Positions 12,972 through 17,416 of a stretch of 17,416 nucleotides of DNA are shown piece by piece. Positions within the stretch are counted from its first letter, which is position 1. Each line of letters begins with the position of its first letter. Location of the stretch: positions 1-17,416 of the forward strand of contig CAZZCB010000012.1 in NCBI GenBank assembly GCA_964652835.1, read 5' to 3'. The translations under genes and the position numbers were made by a program. The notes beneath the pieces were generated by a model. It was not told where the DNA came from, searched no databases, and was given only the letters and a program-made list of their open reading frames with translations. The DNA comes from JAUPTX01 sp964652835 (GTDB lineage Bacteria > Patescibacteriota > Minisyncoccia > Phycocordibacterales > CSBR16-119).

Positions 12972-14693
12972 TTAATTTTGTTCTTTTAAGAAATTCCAAA
13001 CTTTCTCAGTTCTGATATACCAATCATTTATATGATTTAATCTTTCAGAAGGAAGAGTGATTCTGTCTACCGTAATATTTTGAACTTTTTTATCTGTTAA
13101 GTATATGAAGTCTGGAGAATAGATGAAAACGGCAGGGTAATCTTTTTTAATCTCAGCTTCTAAGTCTTTGAAATATCTATTTCTTTCTTCTTCGTTTTGA
13201 GAAGAAAGAATTCTTTCTAAGAGACCGTCTACTTTGCTGTTTGTATAACTTGCAATATTTAGACCTGGGTCGTTTCTCTGGCTTGAGTGCCAAAACGCAA
13301 ATAGATCTGACTCATTGCTTATTATCTGACCAAAGAAAAGTGATTCGTATTCGCGTGGTCTTATAACGCTTTGGTTTAGATTTCCGATTTCAAAAACCTT
13401 TACCTCAACCAGAACACCAACTTCTTTTAGATTGTTTTTAATAATCTCTACTGCTTTTTGTAGTTCGGGTGCATCTCCTGTCGAGATTGAGAATTTTAGA
13501 GTTTGTCCTGCTTTTACTCTAAAACCGTCCGTTCCCATAACCCAACCTTCTCTGTCTAAAATAGCTTTAGCTTCTGCTAGCCCGAGAGCGTGGTCTGTAG
13601 GCGCTTCTGGCTCACCCTCATATATTTTTTTAGGGATAGGACTGCTTATTGTTTGACCATATCCACCTAAAACTGTCTCTACTATTTCCTGCTTGTTTAT
13701 AGACAAATCAAAAGCTTTAACAATATTTTTGTTTCTGAAAATCTCTTGTTTGTTTCCATTGAAGAAAATACCAAAGATTCTAGATAGTGATACGTTTGTC
13801 ACTGCGTGTCCTTCAGATTGTAAAATCTTTGCCTGCTGACCGCTGATTGCGTTTATTTGGTCGACTTTGTTTTTCTTGAAAGCCTTAACCAAGTCTTCTT
13901 CGTTTTTATAAAAAATAAATTCTATTTTATCTACAAAAGCTTTTTTTCCAGAATAATCTTTGAAAGATTTGAGAGTAATACTTTCTATCAGACCATTTTT
14001 CTTTTTGTCTATATTTGAAATTTTATATGGTCCAGAACCGATAGCGTATAAATTTCTATCTGAAAAAGTAAAATCATCTGTATCCAGCTCTTTCCAAATA
14101 TGAGAAGGTAATATTCCTATTGATGTGTTTTCCAAGAAGGAAGTATAAGAAGAAGGGAGTTTAATCTGAACTGTTCTTTCATCTATTTTTGTAACTGACA
14201 CACTTTGCCATCCAGCTTGGTAAGGGCTTTTTAGCTTGCCGTCTTGTATTTGGGCAATAGTAAACAAAACGTCGTCAGATGTTACTTTTGTATTGTCGTG
14301 AAAAGTGGCGTTTTCTCTTATTGTAAAAGTGTATGTTGTTTTATCTGGACTTGCTTCGTAACTTTCAGCTAAATCAAGCTCCATTTCTCCGGAGATAGAT
14401 TTTTTCATTAGACCTGAAAATACTATTTCAGATAAATCTCGGTCTGTGTTACTGCTTGCAAGTACTGGATTTATAAATCTTGGAGATCCGATAACACCTT
14501 CTGTTATTTTTCCTCCAGCTAAAGGTCTTTCTACAAGATACTTTTCATTTATTTTATCTAGGATTAAAAAGGCGCTAACAAGCACTCCTAATAAAAGGAT
14601 TATAAAAAGAAACATTTCTTTATAGCTAAAAGCGTGAATAGCCTTACCTAACTGTTTTTTTGAAGGGAAAAAGCTTCCCGAATTTTGATTCAT
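12972..14693 (-). CDS. Membrane-anchored extracellular solute-binding protein, family 5 (oligopeptide/nickel type)
   Basis: A 573-residue protein. A cytoplasmic N-terminus (1-24) is followed by one helix (about 26-46) and then the SBP_bac_5 fold: GSPRFINPVLASS, LAESYEASPD, YTFTIRENATFHD, VTSDDVLFTI, and ILPSHIWKEL in the first lobe, with KAFDLSINKQEIV, GWVMGTDGFRV and SYTNSKVDGLL later. The family captures peptides, nickel or sugars for ABC import. There is no lipobox, so anchoring is by the helix. No ABC permease or ATPase gene is in the window, so its partner is elsewhere or it acts alone. It sits between secG (14 bp) and rnj (28 bp) in one leftward operon. Confidence 0.9.
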   Translation of the reverse strand: MNQNSGSFFPSKKQLGKAIHAFSYKEMFLFIILLLGVLVSAFLILDKINEKYLVERPLAGGKITEGVIGSPRFINPVLASSNTDRDLSEIVFSGLMKKSISGEMELDLAESYEASPDKTTYTFTIRENATFHDNTKVTSDDVLFTIAQIQDGKLKSPYQAGWQSVSVTKIDERTVQIKLPSSYTSFLENTSIGILPSHIWKELDTDDFTFSDRNLYAIGSGPYKISNIDKKKNGLIESITLKSFKDYSGKKAFVDKIEFIFYKNEEDLVKAFKKNKVDQINAISGQQAKILQSEGHAVTNVSLSRIFGIFFNGNKQEIFRNKNIVKAFDLSINKQEIVETVLGGYGQTISSPIPKKIYEGEPEAPTDHALGLAEAKAILDREGWVMGTDGFRVKAGQTLKFSISTGDAPELQKAVEIIKNNLKEVGVLVEVKVFEIGNLNQSVIRPREYESLFFGQIISNESDLFAFWHSSQRNDPGLNIASYTNSKVDGLLERILSSQNEEERNRYFKDLEAEIKKDYPAVFIYSPDFIYLTDKKVQNITVDRITLPSERLNHINDWYIRTEKVWNFLKEQN

Positions 14694-14707
14694 AGATTGT
14701 TAGCTGA

Positions 14708-14929
14708 CTACATCACAGCCAAGATAGAGGAAACAACAAGTAGGATTGCCAAAACTATAGTTAGTCTAAATAGGAATTTCTCAAAGCCTCTTCTTGTGTG
14801 GTAAGCACCGCCACCATCGTTTCCACTACCAAAAGCACCGCCAAGTCCGGCGTCAGATTTTTGTAGTAAAATACTTATTATTAATAGGATAGATAGTATA
14901 ATCTGTACCCAAGGTAACATACTGTTCAT
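14708..14929 (-). CDS. secG: Protein translocase subunit SecG
   Basis: A 73-residue membrane protein of the SecYEG channel. From the ATG at 14929 it has two helices (about 6-23 and 51-71) around the conserved ILLQKSDAGLGGAFGSGN segment, which is diagnostic for SecG (LLQ...GLG.AFG). The frame extends to a TTG at 14965, but TATACT on the minus strand (14939-14934) lies four bases before the ATG, so the longer start is unlikely. A second ATG at 14920 is also possible. It is the first gene of the leftward operon, and secA lies about 1.2 kb away on the other strand. Confidence 0.9.
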   Translation of the reverse strand: MNSMLPWVQIILSILLIISILLQKSDAGLGGAFGSGNDGGGAYHTRRGFEKFLFRLTIVLAILLVVSSILAVM

Positions 14930-14933
14930 AGGT

Positions 14934-14939
14934 AGTATA
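14934..14939 (-). promoter_or_regulatory. -10 element for the secG operon
   Basis: TATACT on the minus strand ends 4 bases before the ATG at 14929 and 13 bases before the one at 14920. This implies no leader or a very short one. No convincing -35 is seen. Confidence 0.45.
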
Positions 14940-14974
14940 TTAGCAAGATTTAAAAAGTAAGGCAAGCCCCTTTA

Positions 14975-15002
14975 TGTGGCTCAGTAAAAATTGAGCGCCA
15001 CA
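14975..15002. other. Isolated hairpin between secG and the peptidoglycan-binding protein gene
   Basis: TGTGGCTCA (14975-14983) pairs with TGAGCGCCACA (14992-15002) with a two-base bulge. There is no T-run on either strand, so it is not a normal terminator. It lies upstream of the predicted secG promoter. Its function is unknown. Confidence 0.35.
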
Positions 15003-15049
15003 GAAAATCCTCTATATATAGTATATAAAAAGTTTTAACCATTTTCGCT

Positions 15050-15076
15050 TTGCAAAAACCTCTATTTTGGTATTAT
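15050..15076 (+). promoter_or_regulatory. Candidate promoter for the peptidoglycan-binding protein gene
   Basis: TTGCAA (15050-15055), the same -35 hexamer as at the Fur dyad, is followed after 15 bp by TATTAT (15071-15076). A shifted -10 (TTATCT at 15073) gives 17 bp. The predicted leader is about 35-40 bases. Confidence 0.4.
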
Positions 15077-15118
15077 CTATATATAGAACATTTAATATTT
15101 AACATATACAATAAACAT

Positions 15119-15637
15119 ATGTTTTTCGAGACTTTAAAAGCAAATCTACTAATAATAATATTTTTTGGAATAGTTGTAGGCTTGGGCTATTGGGGCGCCA
15201 CTTCTCTTCAGGTTGATCCTTCGGAGTTTGATTCAGTTGCATCAGATATTCGTCCTATTATAGAAAATGAGCCGACTGGATATTCAAATGAAAAACCATC
15301 GTCTGATTCTCCTGTAGCGGTGCCTTCATCTCCGGCCCCACAAACTCCTAGTACGCCCGCCCCAAGCTCTGGTGAAAATTCTAGTTTAATAACAGCTCTT
15401 CAAAAACTAGTAGACGACAATGTCTTGATGAAAAAGGGAAGCAGGGGAACGAGAGTTGGAACAGTTCAGGAATTTCTAAATATATACAACGGAACAGATT
15501 CAAAAATAGACAACGATTTTGGAGCGACAACTGAAAACCAAATCAAAGCTTTTCAAAAATCAGAAGGGCTGACCGTAGACGGGCAAGCTGGACCAAGCAC
15601 ATATAAAAAAATGATAGAGTGGCTAAAGAAACAATAG
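15119..15637 (+). CDS. Membrane-anchored peptidoglycan-binding domain protein
   Basis: A 172-residue protein. A helix at about 8-26 (ANLLIIIFFGIVVGLGYWG) anchors it. A Ser/Pro-rich linker (about 55-90, with SSPAPQTPSTPAP) leads to a PG_binding_1 domain at about 105-170: GSRGTRVGTVQEFLN, DNDFGATTENQIKAFQ, GLTVDGQAGPSTYKKM. The family binds peptidoglycan without itself cutting it and is usually attached to a hydrolase; no catalytic domain is present here. It probably tethers the membrane to the cell wall. The reading frame reaches a TTG at 15050, but the ATG at 15119 begins just before the membrane helix and is preferred. A terminator follows directly. Confidence 0.88.
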   Translation: MFFETLKANLLIIIFFGIVVGLGYWGATSLQVDPSEFDSVASDIRPIIENEPTGYSNEKPSSDSPVAVPSSPAPQTPSTPAPSSGENSSLITALQKLVDDNVLMKKGSRGTRVGTVQEFLNIYNGTDSKIDNDFGATTENQIKAFQKSEGLTVDGQAGPSTYKKMIEWLKKQ

Positions 15638-15642
15638 AATAA

Positions 15643-15682
15643 AAATAAAAAATATTTCACGAGAGTGAAATATTTTTTATTT
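15643..15682 (+). terminator. Intrinsic terminator after the peptidoglycan-binding protein gene
   Basis: A perfect 18-bp A/T-rich stem (15643-15660 with 15665-15682) with a GAGA tetraloop starts six bases after the stop codon. The descending arm is itself T-rich. Confidence 0.8.
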
Positions 15683-15886
15683 AACTTGAAAAGATTTTTT
15701 ATTTTTAAAATTATAAAAAAAGTTTTTCAAAAAGTTTTCCACAAAAATATTTTTATTTTATTGTTTAAATATTTTTTATGAGAGATAATTATAAATGTAA
15801 GTGCAGTAGTTTTCATAAATTTATTTTTTAAGTTTATGTATGTCGGAATTATTGCAATTTATTATTTGGTTTTTTAAATAACTATC
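15683..15886. other. AT-rich intergenic stretch
   Basis: About 200 bases with very low GC and no supported gene. It contains one TTTTCCACA (15735-15743), one mismatch from a DnaA box, and the promoter-like pair described at 15852-15880. Nothing else stands out. Confidence 0.5.
15852..15880 (+). promoter_or_regulatory. Candidate promoter for the 43-residue Lys-rich protein gene
   Basis: TTGCAA (15852-15857), a 17-bp spacer and TAAATA (15875-15880) end six bases before the ATG at 15887. The -35 and the six-base gap match those of the Fur-family gene. The -10 is weak. Confidence 0.4.
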
Positions 15887-16018
15887 ATGGCTGCAAAAAA
15901 GAAAGCAAAAAAAGCAACTAAAAAAGTAGCAAAGAAAAAAGTTGCTAAAAAGAAAGTTGCAAAGAAAAAAGTAGCAAAGAAGACAGCAAAGAAGAAATCT
16001 TCACGCCGCCGAAGATAA
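15887..16018 (+). CDS. 43-residue Lys-rich histone-like protein
   Basis: A very short gene: M-A-A then repeats of the form AKKKV (four or more) and a C-terminal SSRRRR. More than half of the residues are Lys or Arg, and there is no hydrophobic segment. Such peptides resemble the tails of bacterial histone H1-like proteins and are probably nucleic-acid-binding, perhaps chromosome-compacting; this is inferred from composition only. It has a candidate promoter ending six bases before the ATG and a terminator 28 bp after the stop, so it forms its own transcription unit. Regular Lys codon use (AAA and AAG mixed) within the repeats argues for a real gene and not a simple A-tract. Confidence 0.7.
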   Translation: MAAKKKAKKATKKVAKKKVAKKKVAKKKVAKKTAKKKSSRRRR

Positions 16019-16045
16019 TTCATAGCTATCTGCCTTGTAGACAAG

Positions 16046-16073
16046 AACCCCTTAAATGGGGTTTTTGTTTTTT
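16046..16073 (+). terminator. Intrinsic terminator before secA
   Basis: AACCCC (16046-16051) and GGGGTT (16058-16063) form a stem with a six-base loop, followed by a T-rich run. Confidence 0.75.
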
Positions 16074-16142
16074 AGGATTAAATAACGGATTTTATGGCTT
16101 TTAAAACAAAGTCATTTGGCTGTTTATTTAAATCGCGAAAAA

Positions 16143-16151
16143 TGCTAATAT
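16143..16151 (+). promoter_or_regulatory. Extended -10 promoter for secA
   Basis: TGCTAATAT is an extended -10 (TGN plus TAATAT). It ends six bases before the ATG at 16158, again implying a leaderless mRNA. Confidence 0.5.
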
Positions 16152-16157
16152 CTTCTT

Positions 16158-17416
16158 ATGTCATTTTTAACCAAATTAAAGGCTGTTTTCGGGGATCAGA
16201 ATCAAGATTTCTTAAATAAATCAAAGAAAATAGTAGAAAAAATAAATAGTTTAGAGCAACAGGTTTCTGTATTAAAAGATGAGGATTTTCCTGTTAAAAC
16301 AAACGAACTAAAAGAAAGACTAAAAAACGGCGAGACTCTAAATGATATCTTACCAGAAGCTTTTGCGTTAGTTAGAGAAGTTTCCAAAAGAACAAGAGGT
16401 GAAAGACATTATGATGTTCAGCTAATCGGAGGTATGGCGATGCACGAAGGTAATATCGCTGAGATGAGAACAGGAGAAGGTAAAACTTTAGTTGCGACTC
16501 TTCCTGCGTATCTAAACGCGCTTACTGGCGAAGGTGTTCATGTGGTTACTGTAAACGACTTTCTAGCTAGGCGTGACGCGACTTGGATGGGACAAGTTTA
16601 CGACAAGCTCGGTCTTTCTGTTGCCGTTGTTAACTCTCAAAATATTTCATATCTTTATGACTCAAGTATAGAAGGAGAAAAAGATGAAGAGCGCGACGAA
16701 GTCGGTTCTTTTAAAGTTGTTTACGAATTCCTAAAACCTTGCAGTAGAAAAGAAGCTTACGCCGCGGATATTACATATGGAACAAACAACGAATTTGGTT
16801 TTGACTATCTTCGAGATAACTTAGCAACAACAAAGGATGGAATAGTTGGCCGTCCGTATAACTTTGCTATCGTCGACGAAATTGACTCTATCTTGATAGA
16901 CGAAGCGAGAACTCCGCTTATTATTTCAGCGCCAGCAGAAGACTCTGAAAGTTTGTATACAAAGTTTGCTGATATTGCAAAAAAACTAAATAAAACAGAG
17001 CACTATGAAGTAGATGAAAAACTTCGCGCGATAACTTTTAACGACGCCGGAATAGAAAAGGCAGAAGAGTATTTAGGTATTTCAAATATTTATACAGAAA
17101 AAGGAATCAAGCTGGTTCACCACCTGGAAACTGCGGTGAGAGCAGAGGCGCTTTTCACTCGTGATAAAGAGTACGTGGTAAATAACGGCGAAGTTATAAT
17201 CATCGACCAGTCAACAGGGCGTATGATGCCAGGCCGAAGATTTAACCAAGGTCTCCACCAAGCTCTCGAAGCAAAAGAAGGTGTAAAAATCCAAAAAGAA
17301 ACAAAAACTGTCGCATCGATCACTTATCAAAACTACTTTAAGTTTTATAAAAAGCTTTCTGGTATGACAGGTACAGCGAAAACTTCAAGCGAAGAATTTT
17401 TCAGCGTGTATGGACT
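16158..17416 (+). CDS. secA: Preprotein translocase ATPase SecA, N-terminal part (runs off window)
   Basis: The first 419 residues of the motor that drives proteins through SecYEG; the frame is still open at the window end. Visible motifs are the QLIGGMAMHEG segment (88-98), Walker A TGEGKT (105-110), TVNDFLARRDA (131-141), ITYGTNNEFGFDYLRDN (205-221), Walker B VDEIDSILIDEART (239-252), the start of the preprotein cross-linking domain, and SGMTGTA (401-407). Residues about 162-195 (nucleotides about 16641-16742) are an extra charged segment compared with E. coli SecA, just before the ADITYG motif. The canonical VDE.TGR.MPGRR motif reads IDQSTGRMMPGRR here (Glu to Gln). The start is ATG 16158, next to an extended -10. 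Confidence 0.96.
   Translation, partial: MSFLTKLKAVFGDQNQDFLNKSKKIVEKINSLEQQVSVLKDEDFPVKTNELKERLKNGETLNDILPEAFALVREVSKRTRGERHYDVQLIGGMAMHEGNIAEMRTGEGKTLVATLPAYLNALTGEGVHVVTVNDFLARRDATWMGQVYDKLGLSVAVVNSQNISYLYDSSIEGEKDEERDEVGSFKVVYEFLKPCSRKEAYAADITYGTNNEFGFDYLRDNLATTKDGIVGRPYNFAIVDEIDSILIDEARTPLIISAPAEDSESLYTKFADIAKKLNKTEHYEVDEKLRAITFNDAGIEKAEEYLGISNIYTEKGIKLVHHLETAVRAEALFTRDKEYVVNNGEVIIIDQSTGRMMPGRRFNQGLHQALEAKEGVKIQKETKTVASITYQNYFKFYKKLSGMTGTAKTSSEEFFSVYG

Noticed and set aside
14975..15002. Small structured RNA such as SRP RNA or a tRNA
   Set aside because: The hairpin is short and lacks the conserved SRP loop; no cloverleaf or TPsiC-like sequence is present.
15683..15886. Possible replication origin in the AT-rich stretch
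   Set aside because: Only one imperfect DnaA box is present, there is no cluster, and no dnaA or dnaN gene is nearby.
15887..16018. Simple repeat or CRISPR-like array
   Set aside because: The repetition is codon-based (AKKKV units in one reading frame) with mixed synonymous codons and no spacers, so it is coding.

Overview
The window looks like part of a Candidatus Patescibacteria (CPR) genome, probably a parcubacterial lineage. The evidence is the gene mix (TypA, RNase J with a disordered basic N-terminus, lysine-rich histone-like proteins, a membrane-anchored solute-binding protein, SecG and SecA), the AT-rich sequence, the many very small membrane proteins, and a SecA insertion that I associate with this group. 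This placement is inference; there is no rRNA or ribosomal protein here to test it.

Layout. Positions 96-5094 hold a compact five-gene redox cassette. An FNR-type flavoprotein reductase and an FMN-binding split-barrel protein run leftward. Divergent from them run an ArsR-type regulator, a six-helix membrane protein fused to a cytochrome b5 domain and a cytochrome d1-type propeller, and a membrane-anchored copper nitrite reductase (NirK). The cassette is bracketed by an imperfect direct repeat of about 95 bp. Both copies are the 3' end, with terminator, of a His-rich membrane protein gene that is intact only on the right (5103-5636). This looks like insertion of the cassette at the 3' end of that gene.

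The His-rich gene is divergent from a short Fur-family regulator (5705-6034). Between them is a perfect 41-bp dyad containing two overlapping, opposed promoters. Next come three small genes on the + strand (a single-pass membrane protein, a membrane-anchored Lys/Ala-rich histone-like protein, and another single-pass protein), a strong terminator, and typA (7216-9003). A bidirectional terminator separates typA from a leftward operon, read from right to left: secG, a solute-binding protein, rnj, an MFS transporter and rluF. On the + strand, facing away from secG, are a peptidoglycan-binding membrane protein, a 43-residue Lys-rich protein, and secA, which runs off the right edge.

How the genes may work together. 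The cassette could form an electron route from cytoplasmic NAD(P)H through FAD and FMN proteins and the membrane fusion to extracytoplasmic nitrite reduction, with the ArsR protein controlling the divergent promoters. Predicted topology puts the b5, d1 and NirK domains outside the membrane. NirK keeps every expected copper and catalytic residue except the type 1 axial Met, which is Gln. The d1 propeller keeps all three active-site His positions of cytochrome cd1, although no heme d1 synthesis gene is visible. The rest of the window is core housekeeping (translation, RNA decay, rRNA modification, protein export). At several genes a -10 element lies about six bases before the ATG, which suggests leaderless mRNAs.
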